From: Saprospiraceae bacterium
GTDB lineage: Bacteria > Bacteroidota > Bacteroidia > Chitinophagales > Saprospiraceae
NCBI GenBank assembly: GCA_016717265.1
Contig: JADKFX010000001.1
Span: forward strand, 3,873,501-3,937,500
Direction: 5' to 3'
DNA length: 64,000 nt
Shown piece after piece: positions 24,378 to 33,346 of the stretch. The position numbers were made by a program, and so were the translations under genes. The notes beneath the pieces are model-generated. The model worked only from the letters and a program-made list of their open reading frames with translations. It was not told the DNA's origin and made no database searches. Each line of letters opens with the position of its first letter. Positions within the stretch are counted from its first letter, which is position 1.

Positions 24378-25229
24378 TTATTTGTTTAAAGGTATATATC
24401 CAACTTCTTCCACCATTTTTTGACCTTCTGCAGATAAGCAATAGTCAACGAATGCTCCCACTTTTGCTGCAATTTTTATATCGTAAATGTAGTATAATGG
24501 TCTGGATATTGGGTACGCTTTATCTTTAGCTGTTTCTAAACTAGGAGCCACGAAAGTTTTGCCCTGATCATACGATACATGGATCGCTTTAACCTCTGGT
24601 GTCATATATGCAATACCTATGTATCCAATAGCTCCTTTAGTCTGACTAATAGATTGTACAATTGCTCCCGTAGCAGGCATGTTTAAAACAGTGCTCGCAT
24701 AATTTTTCTTATCCATTACATGTTCCTTGAAAAACTCATAAGTTCCAGAACTATTCTCCCGGGAATACACAACAATTGTTAAATCCGCACCACCTACTTC
24801 TTTCCAATTGGTTATTTCACCAATATAAATTTTCTCTAATTGCTCTCTTGTTAAATTTTCAACTTTATTTTCAGGATGCACAATCACAGCCAAAGCATCA
24901 ACTGCTATTGTTTTTACTTCAATCGCAATTTGTTTCTCTAGTAATTTTAATTTTTCTTCTCCTTTTAATTCTCTAGAGGACATAGCAATATCCGTATTAC
25001 CATCCATTAAAGCAGTGATTCCTGTACCACTACCCCCACCTACAACTGCAATTGAAATATCCTGGTGCGTTTTCATAAAGTTTTCAGCAGACTTCTGTGC
25101 AAGGGGCAATACCGTATCGCTTCCTTTAATTTTCAAAGTATTGGATTTTGAATCTCTTTTTTCCTGACTCGCATTATTGCAGGCAACTAGTAATAATAAA
25201 GAGGCTACTAATAAATTTAATATTTTCAT
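24378..25229 (-). CDS. pstS: Phosphate ABC transporter substrate-binding lipoprotein
   Basis: The 283-residue protein has a lipoprotein signal peptide with lipobox LVAC (Cys17). The phosphate-binding blocks are KGSDTVLPLAQKSAENF at about 34-50, GGGSGTGITALMDG and SRENSSGTYEFF. It binds phosphate at the outer face of the inner membrane and delivers it to PstCA. It lies 12 bp before pstC and 13 bp after the porin gene, inside the operon. Confidence 0.95.
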   Translation of the reverse strand: MKILNLLVASLLLLVACNNASQEKRDSKSNTLKIKGSDTVLPLAQKSAENFMKTHQDISIAVVGGGSGTGITALMDGNTDIAMSSRELKGEEKLKLLEKQIAIEVKTIAVDALAVIVHPENKVENLTREQLEKIYIGEITNWKEVGGADLTIVVYSRENSSGTYEFFKEHVMDKKNYASTVLNMPATGAIVQSISQTKGAIGYIGIAYMTPEVKAIHVSYDQGKTFVAPSLETAKDKAYPISRPLYYIYDIKIAAKVGAFVDYCLSAEGQKMVEEVGYIPLNK

Positions 25230-25242
25230 GATTTTAGTTTTA

Positions 25243-26478
25243 TTAAAATTTAAATTGTGTTCTTAATGTAAAAACATTGTCTTTCAGATCATTCTCAAAT
25301 CCCTTTAAATTACTGGCTTTTTCATTCGTTATGAGGTCATAATAAGCCATAATATACATGTTTTTAAAATAATAGTTTATGCCCAACCCCAAGGTAGAAT
25401 ACTTAATATCTGTTGCATTTAATTTGCTATTTGCAACTCCAATATTTTCTGGCTCAACATCTGTATTTGGATCATACCAATCGTATTTAATCAAAATTTG
25501 AAAATTTGTTTTTCCAATTTTATGCAAAAAATAAGTTGTTAAAGCATTAAACTTCCTGGAATATGTATCAAAGTTAGGTGCTGTGGCACTTTTAGGACTA
25601 TCAGATGTGCTGGCTGAACTTGGTTGAATTCCACTGACCCACTCCGCTCTTAGCGTTGTCAATCCAAAATTTGATTTAATGGCATATTGGATGTCTGCAC
25701 CTAAATATTGTCTTAATGCTGCAGATCCCTTATTGTTTGTTACAGTATCCTGCAATACATACTGAGGCAGGCCATTTAAATTTTCGGTCTCAAAAAGATA
25801 ATTTGTACTTTGGATGAAAGATCCATGATAAAATGAGACCCCACCGCTCAGATTTCCAATTCTCAAGCCTTTATCTATAGAAATTCTGGCAACTATATCT
25901 TTATAAGAATCAATGTCAGCGGCTGTAGCATTACCATTATAAACGCCAAGTTCAAATGTAAAGGGCTTCAATTTAAAATAACTTAACTTACAACCCAGAT
26001 CCGCTTCTGCTGGCAATAATGTAGTCGAAAACCGAGCCCTTTCAGGGCCTTCGTGGTTTGCTGTAGAATAGCTTTGCTCAAATCCAAAAGGTCTTGGAAA
26101 TAAACCTGCTGTATACTTCAATCCTATTTTTGTAAATGTATAAGACGCGTACATATCATGCAGAGTAATCCCTCGTTCTGTGTTTTCAGTGACAAGAACC
26201 CATTCAAAGGGGCTAGCATTATAGGCTACCTTTAATCTTGAACGGCGAATACTAACGCGATTATTAATATTAGCTCCAAAATCACCACCAGGATATTTGG
26301 ATCCTTTCTTCTCTGTCCACTGAAACTGCGGTTGGGTATAACCACTTAAATGAATTCTTTTCAAAATTTTGATCTCATCAGAATGCACTTTCAACAACGA
26401 ATCAACATTGCCTGAATTTTGAGCATGAGAGAACGATAGACCCATAAATAGGAATAGCAATAACCAATAAAATTTCAT
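25243..26478 (-). CDS. OprO/OprP-family phosphate-selective porin
   Basis: This outer-membrane barrel protein heads the pst operon. I place the start at the ATG at 26478 (MKFYWLLLFLFMGLSFSHAQ, a clean signal peptide) rather than the in-frame ATG at 26499. The upstream promoter element would overlap the longer form. The mature protein (about 390 residues) shows porin O/P features: FQWTEKKGSKYPGGDFG, VSIRRSRLKVAYN, GLFPRPFGFEQSYS and a terminal strand ending in F. It probably admits phosphate or polyphosphate across the outer membrane, supplying PstS. Confidence 0.88.
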   Translation of the reverse strand: MKFYWLLLFLFMGLSFSHAQNSGNVDSLLKVHSDEIKILKRIHLSGYTQPQFQWTEKKGSKYPGGDFGANINNRVSIRRSRLKVAYNASPFEWVLVTENTERGITLHDMYASYTFTKIGLKYTAGLFPRPFGFEQSYSTANHEGPERARFSTTLLPAEADLGCKLSYFKLKPFTFELGVYNGNATAADIDSYKDIVARISIDKGLRIGNLSGGVSFYHGSFIQSTNYLFETENLNGLPQYVLQDTVTNNKGSAALRQYLGADIQYAIKSNFGLTTLRAEWVSGIQPSSASTSDSPKSATAPNFDTYSRKFNALTTYFLHKIGKTNFQILIKYDWYDPNTDVEPENIGVANSKLNATDIKYSTLGLGINYYFKNMYIMAYYDLITNEKASNLKGFENDLKDNVFTLRTQFKF

Positions 26479-26496
26479 TTCAACTTTTTTACAACA

Positions 26497-26504
26497 CAAA
26501 GGTA
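26497..26504 (-). promoter_or_regulatory. Bacteroidota -7 promoter element of the pst operon
   Basis: TACCTTTG on the minus strand fits TAnnTTTG. It predicts transcription starting near 26490, about 12 nt before the ATG at 26478, and it supports that start codon. Confidence 0.65.
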
Positions 26505-26522
26505 GGTTCCGGACCGTGGTCT

Positions 26523-26561
26523 AATATTAAGCCAATATTAAGAAATGGTTAAGTATTTAAG
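26523..26561 (-). promoter_or_regulatory. Candidate Pho box: 11-bp-spaced direct repeats
   Basis: Read on the minus strand, CTTAATATT occurs twice and CTTAACCAT once, exactly 11 bp apart (plus-strand 26523-26531, 26534-26542, 26545-26553). A further CTTAAATA follows at 26554-26561. Repeats with 11-bp spacing, placed where a -33 element would be, are the usual layout of PhoB/PhoP sites. The position, 18 bp upstream of the -7 element, fits activation. Confidence 0.6.
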
Positions 26562-26655
26562 GCAGAGATCAATCTAAATAGCAGTGAAAATAGCCAATAA
26601 TGACAAAATCAACGAGTTTTCAGCTACCTTTAAAACCCAATATTGGCACGCATAT

Positions 26656-28917
26656 TTACTTCATGAATACCTTACAATATTCAAAAGTATTATTTATAGG
26701 ATCTCCAATTTGAATAAAATATATCTGTGAAGATTTCGTATCAACTTCTATAAAATAAGAATTCTGACCTTGTAAGATTGGTATTTTTACCTTCGACAGC
26801 AATACCCCGTTTGCGGATGTTAATTTAAGGATTGCATTCTGCGACCTATTTCCATTCCAAACTTCAACCACTATAATTCCTGGAGTTGCAGAATGCACAC
26901 AATTCAATTTTAATGATTCTTTAGAAACTGATTCATTTTCTGACTTTACCAATTTACAATTGCTTGCATTGTTTGTTAAAATAGATATATCATTTACGGT
27001 ATTTTCTATACATTTCAAAATAATATCTAATCGATCTGTGTTTGCAATTTTTGGTTTTAAGTTTAAGAACTCTTGTCTCAAAATACACAAATCTTCTTTA
27101 TACTCAAGCATCCCTTGCAAAGTCATTCGATCTCTTATATAAATTGGCGGCCCTGCTGTACTTGAAACTAATGGTTCCAAAGAAATTATTTGAGAAACAC
27201 CCACTTGTTTAAAATAAATATCCTCAGCATGTATAAAAAGTGCTGATAATTTTTCCAAAACAAGACTATCTTCAGGCAAATAAATTTCATCCACAATTCT
27301 TTTCAATTCTGATTCCCAATTTAAATTTGGGTCATTCTCCAAAGCAGCAACTAAGATTAAAGAAACTTCTTCGCCAGGATTTTTTACTAGATGCATATAA
27401 TTTTCAACAGCTCTGGCTCCTTTATTAAAAAAATCGAGCAAGGTTTGAGATCTTCTTTTAATCATTGGTAAAAACCAACGATCGCGAGCCCAATGCATTG
27501 GGGGTTCTATGCCAGGTGTTCCCAGATTTCCATAGCTTGTCGGCGCAATTGAATGAACGATATTGCAAACATGAGTAGACCCACCATTCAGTGCCGTGTT
27601 ATTGACATCAATAAGATAATCAGCATTTCTTGTCAATTTTTTGATGGCCTGCAATTCTTGAGGATTTCCTAAATTCATACCATAGGTATTTACACCAACC
27701 AACTTTTCAGGATACGTTTGTTTCACATATTCTGCTACCCGATCATCTACAATTGCATGATAAGACATATCTGAAATGGTATCCAATTCTTTACAATCTC
27801 TGCAACGGCCTAAGTCTGCACTTTGCATACTAATACCATCTATTGGAAACGAAAAGATATAATCAAGCATGCGCTTTTGCCAATTCCAGGCATCCGAATT
27901 GTTTGGACAAATAATACTAGCATTATGGCTACAACCTAAATTTGGGTTTGCACGAATAATTTCATCAAAACCCCAACTGTAAACTCCAAGACCAGCTAGT
28001 ACTTTTATTTTATAATGGTGTGCGGATTCCAATATTCTTAAAATTTGAACTGAGCGAAAAGAATCTATTGCATGTTCAATATCCAAAGGCCATGATCTTG
28101 CAGCGAAAAGACCCCAGATCGAAATTTCATTCAATCCGATTTTTTGCATTAATTGAAATGTGTTTTCGTAATCTTGAATTAATTCTTCATCGATCCAAAT
28201 AGATGGCCAATTATCATTTGGCCTTGGTGAGCTTGCCAAATCATGAATCCAACCTAAGTAGCCACGATGGATAAATTGATTTGAAAATACCTTAGAAGAC
28301 AAGCATGAATCCATATCTGTTGGACTAAAAAGTATATCCCTGAAATAATTAGAATTTGCAAAACTATTTGATGGGAAACTACCCCGGTCTCCATAAACTC
28401 CATTTTTAGCATCTGCAATCGTCATCAACGGACAATTATAAATAACCGTAGAAAGCTCTTGCTGTGATGCGACATAATGTGTGTTTACATTCACAGAAAC
28501 GATATAGATAGAATCCTTTAGAATGGACAAAGGGGTTTGTAATAATTGAGTCTGCCAACCTGCATTTGATTCCTTTTTAAATTCGTTATTTGTTAGTTCA
28601 ATACCTTGTTGATTCCAAATTCTACCAATATGAATACCAGATTCACTTGTTGCTTTCCAATACAGAATTCCAACGATAAGTCCATTTTTTGAAGATTTAA
28701 ATTTTAAACCTAATTCATATGGTCTATTCTCTGTGAAGTCGACTACAGAAGGAGTTTGACAACTAAAGATTGAAACCGTATTTTGATTTCCAGGAATCTT
28801 CTCTATCTGAAGTCGATTTTCTTGGCTTTTAGAAATTAAATTTTCCTGACTAAAACCAATAGGATTTAAAATTAAAAAACAAACTCCAAAATACAAAAAT
28901 CGGAAAGTATAGATCAT
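26656..28917 (-). CDS. Secreted protein with DUF4082-like domain and putative glycosidase-like TIM barrel
   Basis: The 753-residue protein has a signal peptide (residues 1-23, ending in GFSQ). Residues about 50-200 match the DUF4082 pattern (GLKFKSSKNGLIVGILYWKA, then AGWQTQLLQTPLSI). A segment at about 215-510 has the look of an alpha/beta barrel hydrolase (GLNEISIWGLFAARSWPLDI, AHHYKIKVLAGLGVYSWGFD, FPIDGISMQSADLGRC, VGVNTYGMNLG). A mostly helical part follows, and then a short beta C-terminal domain that may be a type A T9SS signal. I do not recognise a defined glycoside hydrolase family, so catalytic activity is only a suggestion. It is monocistronic. Confidence 0.65.
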   Translation of the reverse strand: MIYTFRFLYFGVCFLILNPIGFSQENLISKSQENRLQIEKIPGNQNTVSIFSCQTPSVVDFTENRPYELGLKFKSSKNGLIVGILYWKATSESGIHIGRIWNQQGIELTNNEFKKESNAGWQTQLLQTPLSILKDSIYIVSVNVNTHYVASQQELSTVIYNCPLMTIADAKNGVYGDRGSFPSNSFANSNYFRDILFSPTDMDSCLSSKVFSNQFIHRGYLGWIHDLASSPRPNDNWPSIWIDEELIQDYENTFQLMQKIGLNEISIWGLFAARSWPLDIEHAIDSFRSVQILRILESAHHYKIKVLAGLGVYSWGFDEIIRANPNLGCSHNASIICPNNSDAWNWQKRMLDYIFSFPIDGISMQSADLGRCRDCKELDTISDMSYHAIVDDRVAEYVKQTYPEKLVGVNTYGMNLGNPQELQAIKKLTRNADYLIDVNNTALNGGSTHVCNIVHSIAPTSYGNLGTPGIEPPMHWARDRWFLPMIKRRSQTLLDFFNKGARAVENYMHLVKNPGEEVSLILVAALENDPNLNWESELKRIVDEIYLPEDSLVLEKLSALFIHAEDIYFKQVGVSQIISLEPLVSSTAGPPIYIRDRMTLQGMLEYKEDLCILRQEFLNLKPKIANTDRLDIILKCIENTVNDISILTNNASNCKLVKSENESVSKESLKLNCVHSATPGIIVVEVWNGNRSQNAILKLTSANGVLLSKVKIPILQGQNSYFIEVDTKSSQIYFIQIGDPINNTFEYCKVFMK

Positions 28918-28948
28918 TTACAAACTATGCGTCAAACAATTATTTGTA

Positions 28949-28956
28949 CAAAGATA
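28949..28956 (-). promoter_or_regulatory. Bacteroidota -7 promoter element
   Basis: TATCTTTG on the minus strand fits TAnnTTTG and lies 31 bp before the ATG at 28917 of the DUF4082-domain gene. No good -33 element is visible. Confidence 0.5.
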
Positions 28957-29124
28957 AAAACTACCTGCCATTAAAATGAAAATGAAATCGAACAGGCTGG
29001 TTAAATAAAGCATGAAGACAATGAAATTATGCATTCAGATAAAGAACTGCAATATGTTATTTACAGTATGAATATTTTTTAAAATTCCAAACAAGCCATT
29101 ATATTTACAAAAATAATTAAACAA

Positions 29125-30495
29125 ATGAATCGTCGATCGTTTTTGAAAAAATCCAGCTTATTAGGCGGTTTGGCCATAGCTGTCCCATCATTTATTACAA
29201 ACCCTATACAAAAAGGGAAAAAGCCTAAATCTGTTTTGATAATAGGCGCTGGATTTTCTGGTTTAGCAGCAGCTCATGCTTTAAAGAAAAAAGGTCTTAA
29301 AGTAACGATTCTGGAAGCTAGGAATCGGATTGGAGGGCGTGTGTTTTCTTTTAAACCAAAATCTGCAACCGAGACAACTATTGAACTTGGTGCTGAATGG
29401 GTTGGAAATTCTCATCAACGGATAATAGATCTTTGCAAAGATTTTAACCTTGACTTATTTAATAATCAACTAGAAACACATCTTACATATCAAGGAGCTT
29501 ACCAAACAGCAAATACCTGGAATTTAAGTCCAGAGTTTGAAAAATTTTGGAAAGATAAAACTGCACTTTGGGCAAATTTAAATCCAGTACAAAAGAAAAA
29601 ACTTGACAAACAAGATTGGTGGAGATATTTATCAAATAAAGGATTTACAGATCGGGATTTGATGTTGCGGGAATTAATGGATAGCACGGATTTTGGAGAA
29701 AGTATCCGACATACTTCTGCTTATGCTGCATTTGCTGAGTATGCAGAAAGCAGTGAGAAAAATGAAATGGATTTAAAAATAAAAGGAGGCAATCATTTGT
29801 TGGCTGAAAAATTTGCAGATGCCATAGGTCGCGAATCCATATTCATAAATCATAAAGTTTTACAAATCACACAGGATCCAAAAGTTGGAGTACAAATTTT
29901 ATGTGAAAACGGCGCTCCATTTAAAGCAGACAAATTAATATGTACAGCACCCACGATCGCATTACAAAAAATAAAATGGTTGCCTACTTTACCTGCGATC
30001 CAACTGGATGCGATGAATTCTTTACAATATGCAAGAATTGGTAAATTCCCAATGGTATTTTCTGAACGATTCTGGCAAACTGAAAACTTTGATATGATTA
30101 CAGACACACCAGCACACTATTTTTATCATGCCACAAAAGATCAGCCAGGAAAAGAAGGTGTTTTAGTTTCATATGCAATTGGAGAAAAAGCGGATGTTCT
30201 AGCCTCTGTCAATCAAGCACAACGGGATCAAATTATTCTAGAAGCGCTAAAACCTGCTTTTGGCGATGTTAAAAAATACTTGAAAGAAAGTTTAGTTTAC
30301 TATTGGGGTGTGGATGCCTATTCTAAAGGTGCATATGCATTTTATGGGAAAGGCCAATGGTTTGGCACCATGCCTATTTTAAAACAATCTTTTATGCATA
30401 CTCATTTTGCAGGTGAACATTTAGCAGATTGGCAAGGATTTATGGAAGGTGCAATTAACAGTGGTGAAGAAGCTGCAGAAACTTTATTGAATTAA
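29125..30495 (+). CDS. Flavin monoamine oxidase family protein with Tat signal
   Basis: The 456-residue protein starts with a twin-arginine signal (NRRSFLKKSSLLGG). The FAD-binding motif VLIIGAGFSGLAAAHAL is at about 37-53, with LEARNRIGGRVFSF after it, and the C-terminal FAD contact is HFAGEHLADWQGFMEGA. This is the amine oxidase/phytoene-desaturase-like fold; substrates may be amines or amino acids. Tat export would carry the folded flavoprotein to the periplasm. It is divergent from the DUF4082 gene and stands alone. Confidence 0.88.
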   Translation: MNRRSFLKKSSLLGGLAIAVPSFITNPIQKGKKPKSVLIIGAGFSGLAAAHALKKKGLKVTILEARNRIGGRVFSFKPKSATETTIELGAEWVGNSHQRIIDLCKDFNLDLFNNQLETHLTYQGAYQTANTWNLSPEFEKFWKDKTALWANLNPVQKKKLDKQDWWRYLSNKGFTDRDLMLRELMDSTDFGESIRHTSAYAAFAEYAESSEKNEMDLKIKGGNHLLAEKFADAIGRESIFINHKVLQITQDPKVGVQILCENGAPFKADKLICTAPTIALQKIKWLPTLPAIQLDAMNSLQYARIGKFPMVFSERFWQTENFDMITDTPAHYFYHATKDQPGKEGVLVSYAIGEKADVLASVNQAQRDQIILEALKPAFGDVKKYLKESLVYYWGVDAYSKGAYAFYGKGQWFGTMPILKQSFMHTHFAGEHLADWQGFMEGAINSGEEAAETLLN

Positions 30496-30862
30496 ATGCA
30501 TTATAGATTTAAATCTATTATCCTAAATTGTTTTTTACTGCAACTTATACACAATAATAACTCATTTTATAGAAAAATTTGTTCATTGCACGCTTTTAAA
30601 ATATAAGATCAAGTTAATTTTCCGAACCATTGTTTTTTTATAAGAAGACAATACTAAGTCAAAATGGTATGAGTACACTATTCATGTTGATCTGAAACCC
30701 AAACCCATGGAATGAGGTTCGAGAACAAGCTAGTGTTTACAATTTCATCGTTATTGATATGCCTTTATATTTCAGGTTCACTTTGCAAAACAGGATTTAA
30801 GTTTTGTATGTTCTATAATAAACAAAATGGAATACTTTTGGATTCATTTTGTAAATCTGAAT
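30496..30862. other. 367-bp intergenic region without recognised gene
   Basis: It lies between the stop codons of convergent genes. I see no credible ORF. The only structure is a weak 8-bp inverted repeat (ACAAAATG at 30822-30829, CATTTTGT at 30845-30852), which might terminate the minus-strand gene. Confidence 0.5.
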
Positions 30863-32485
30863 TTAATTAGTTTTGAAACCTGGCAATCCAAGAAACGATA
30901 ATAAGTCTTTTTGATATTTATAAACATCAACCGGCTTATTTAAAATCAAAGGAATCAACTTTTGATAATGCTCTTCCTGTTCAAGTTTAAATGCCTTACA
31001 AATTAAAACCAGGTCAATTAGTACTTGTTTTTGGTCACTTGTGATTCCTTTATTGAAACCAGATTTCAACACAAAATTATTTAAGCATTCTTGTTCAGCC
31101 AATAATCGATTGTCAGAATACAATTTATGAATCATGTTTGAAACGCTGTCTCTTAATTGCCACATGGCGAATGGAACCGTTCTATCCAAATTCAAAGATA
31201 AATTACTTTGTGTAAACTTCTCGAGGACTCGAGAACTGCTTTTATACGCTTTGTTTTTCGCAATTTTATCATTTTCTTTTTTTGCTAATAGATTTAAAGT
31301 TTTATCCACAGGGCGAAAACCAAATCGATAATAAAACCAAAATGCACCGGATTCAATTCCTTCCGGATTGCCTAAACCATATTGATAAGGTTCTATTTCG
31401 AAATAATCAATACTAAAAATTTGACGATATGTGCGTAACAACTGACACAAAATAAAACCAGATTCCCCACCTCTGAACCATTCAAAAATATTAATACCAA
31501 ATAATGCACGTTTTCCTAAAAGCCAGGCACCTCCATATGCTGCCGGATATCCATTTTTAAATAAAGTATAACCAACATAAGATTCTATCGGTAATTGTCT
31601 ACATGGGATCATCGTAAATAAAGCAATTGAAATTCCATTTTCCAATTGATAATACCGAATGCTCTTAGCGTCCATATAGGAAACAGGTTCTGTTTCCCGT
31701 TGTAAGAGCATTAATTTTAATTTTGAAACAACTTGAATACATTCCTGAAGATCCGCATTCACCGCTGACGATTCAGGCAATACTCTATTTAACAATTCCA
31801 AATGATCAAACTTTTTCAATATGGATCGGTGATAAAAAATCGAAGACACCGGAATTTTATTAAACAATTTTGAATGAGATTGTTCTTTAAGTTTTATTTC
31901 AAATTGCAAGTTTAATTTATCAAATAAATAATCTTTTAACAAAACCTGAGATTCCAATCGATTAAAAATAGTTACGAGAAAATTTAAATATTTTGGTCTT
32001 TTTACATTTAGGTAATTCAACATTTCTAAATTAGAATCTGCAATACTGCAAATTTCCTTTTCAAGATCTGGTAAAACAAACTTAAGGCATTCTTTAAATT
32101 CAAGACCTTCATCCTTAAAATCATATAGATCTATAGGAATCTTCATTTCTAGCATCCATTTAATGAGATCATGAGAAAAGTTAGAACGCATGATCGTAAA
32201 AGGAAGTCCGGAATTTGACCATTTTTCTTTATGCTCAGATTTTAATTTTTTCAGAAAACCAGAAAGCCTCAGGAGCTCTGCCTGAGCCAATTTAAATATT
32301 TGAGAATCCGGAGGATGCGCGATTATAAATAGAAGTGTATTTGCATAATCCGGGAGTAGCTGATTTAATGGGAGCTTTTGTTGTTTTAAGCCATGTAATA
32401 ATATTGATTTTTCAGAGTGACTTTGTTCATCATACTTGGTATAAACAAGTTGTAGTTGTTTGAATAATTTAGAAAACGAGTGCAT
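30863..32485 (-). CDS. Hypothetical protein with possible GNAT-like C-terminal half
   Basis: I do not recognise this 540-residue protein as a named family. The N-terminal half (residues 1-260) is helical and rich in Leu/Lys, with no signal peptide or membrane segment. Residues about 270-400 (YVGYTLFKNGYPAAYGGAWL, FGINIFEWFRGGESGFILCQ, then ALFGINIFEWF and GAFWFYYRFGFRP) have the strand-helix spacing and final FWFYYRFGF-like block of acetyltransferases. An acyltransferase role is only a guess. It is a single gene upstream of no obvious partner. Confidence 0.6.
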   Translation of the reverse strand: MHSFSKLFKQLQLVYTKYDEQSHSEKSILLHGLKQQKLPLNQLLPDYANTLLFIIAHPPDSQIFKLAQAELLRLSGFLKKLKSEHKEKWSNSGLPFTIMRSNFSHDLIKWMLEMKIPIDLYDFKDEGLEFKECLKFVLPDLEKEICSIADSNLEMLNYLNVKRPKYLNFLVTIFNRLESQVLLKDYLFDKLNLQFEIKLKEQSHSKLFNKIPVSSIFYHRSILKKFDHLELLNRVLPESSAVNADLQECIQVVSKLKLMLLQRETEPVSYMDAKSIRYYQLENGISIALFTMIPCRQLPIESYVGYTLFKNGYPAAYGGAWLLGKRALFGINIFEWFRGGESGFILCQLLRTYRQIFSIDYFEIEPYQYGLGNPEGIESGAFWFYYRFGFRPVDKTLNLLAKKENDKIAKNKAYKSSSRVLEKFTQSNLSLNLDRTVPFAMWQLRDSVSNMIHKLYSDNRLLAEQECLNNFVLKSGFNKGITSDQKQVLIDLVLICKAFKLEQEEHYQKLIPLILNKPVDVYKYQKDLLSFLGLPGFKTN

Positions 32486-32565
32486 TATATTGCAAATATA
32501 TAGGATTTCATCAGCCGACTACTCTAGAAGAACTTGAAGTAGGACGATTTTTGCAAGGTATTAGC

Positions 32566-32602
32566 AAAAAAAAACCCAGAAAAAAAAATTCCCGGGTTTT
32601 TT
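32566..32602 (-). terminator. Terminator of the HU gene
   Basis: On the minus strand AAAAAACCC pairs with GGGTTTTTTTTT around an AT-rich loop, about 20 bp after the HU stop codon. The stem is short in GC (three pairs) but the T run is long. Confidence 0.7.
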
Positions 32603-32620
32603 AGATCTTTTTAAAGAAGA

Positions 32621-32896
32621 TTACTTTCTAACAGCATCGGAAAGTCCTTTTCCAGCTTTAAATTTAGCAACTCTTCTTTTCGCAATTTTAATTGGCTTAC
32701 CAGTTGCTGGGTTTCTTCCAGTTCTTGCTTTACGTTCAGCAGTTGAAAAGGTACCGAAACCAACAAGGATTACACTTTCTCCTTTTTTAAGGCTTTTCTC
32801 GATAGCAGTAAGAACTGTATCTAAGGCAGTAGCAGCTTGAACTTTAGTTACTTCTGCTTCTTTGGCGATCGCACTGATCAAATCAGCTTTATTCAT
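32621..32896 (-). CDS. HU family DNA-binding protein
   Basis: The 91-residue protein is a full-length HU: MNKADLISAIAKEAEVTK at the start, VGFGTFSTAERKARTGRNPA at about 46-65 containing the DNA-binding arm, and a Lys-rich end. It compacts and bends DNA as a homo- or heterodimer in the nucleoid. A TATATTTG promoter element lies 33 bp upstream and a terminator follows, so it is monocistronic. Gene copies named hup or hupB elsewhere cannot be distinguished here. Confidence 0.96.
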   Translation of the reverse strand: MNKADLISAIAKEAEVTKVQAATALDTVLTAIEKSLKKGESVILVGFGTFSTAERKARTGRNPATGKPIKIAKRRVAKFKAGKGLSDAVRK

Positions 32897-32928
32897 GTTT
32901 TTAAGTTTAAATGGTTAATTTTACGCCA

Positions 32929-32936
32929 CAAATATA
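32929..32936 (-). promoter_or_regulatory. Bacteroidota promoter of the HU gene
   Basis: TATATTTG on the minus strand fits the -7 element TAnnTTTG. A TTG lies 20 bp further upstream, as expected for the -33 element. Confidence 0.65.
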
Positions 32937-33082
32937 TATTAGATATTTTGTTTATACAAGACATATATAAAAAATACTTATGCTTCAAAGGCTTAAAGGA
33001 TCGGCTTTTCAGGCTAAATTATTACCTAAATGCCTGTAAAATAAGCATCTCTGAATTAAAATAACCGTCAATTACCTATAAA

Positions 33083-33286
33083 ATGGACTCTTTAAAAAGA
33101 AAAAATAATTTGATTCTTTGGCTGTTCTGCTTTAGTTTTTGCTGTTTTTCATTCTCTTGTAACCGGGGAGTTGGTTGTCCAGGCGAAGATGCACAGGTAA
33201 AAGTGAATAAGAAAGGAATGCCGAATTCCAAACCAAAATCCGGCTTATTTGACAAAAAAACAACTAAAAAAATGAGTAACAAATAA
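33083..33286 (+). CDS. Small putative lipoprotein
   Basis: The 67-residue frame starts with a basic end and hydrophobic core and a lipobox-like FSFSC (Cys26). A basic tail of about 40 residues follows, with SGLFDKKTTKKM near the end. Small Cys-anchored proteins with a similar GLF/NLF-K-K-M tail are, from memory, common in Bacteroidota, which supports a real gene. Function is unknown. It lies between the divergent HU gene and the convergent permease genes. An overlapping reverse frame is less convincing. Confidence 0.6.
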   Translation: MDSLKRKNNLILWLFCFSFCCFSFSCNRGVGCPGEDAQVKVNKKGMPNSKPKSGLFDKKTTKKMSNK

Positions 33287-33346
33287 GGTCCATTGTAAAT
33301 TACCAATCTGGAAAATCAATTTTTAAAACTTTTAATTTCCTTTTGA

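Noticed and set aside
33076..33306. Minus-strand frame of 76 codons opposite the small lipoprotein
   Set aside because: Low-complexity, no family, and the plus-strand frame has a signal peptide with lipobox.
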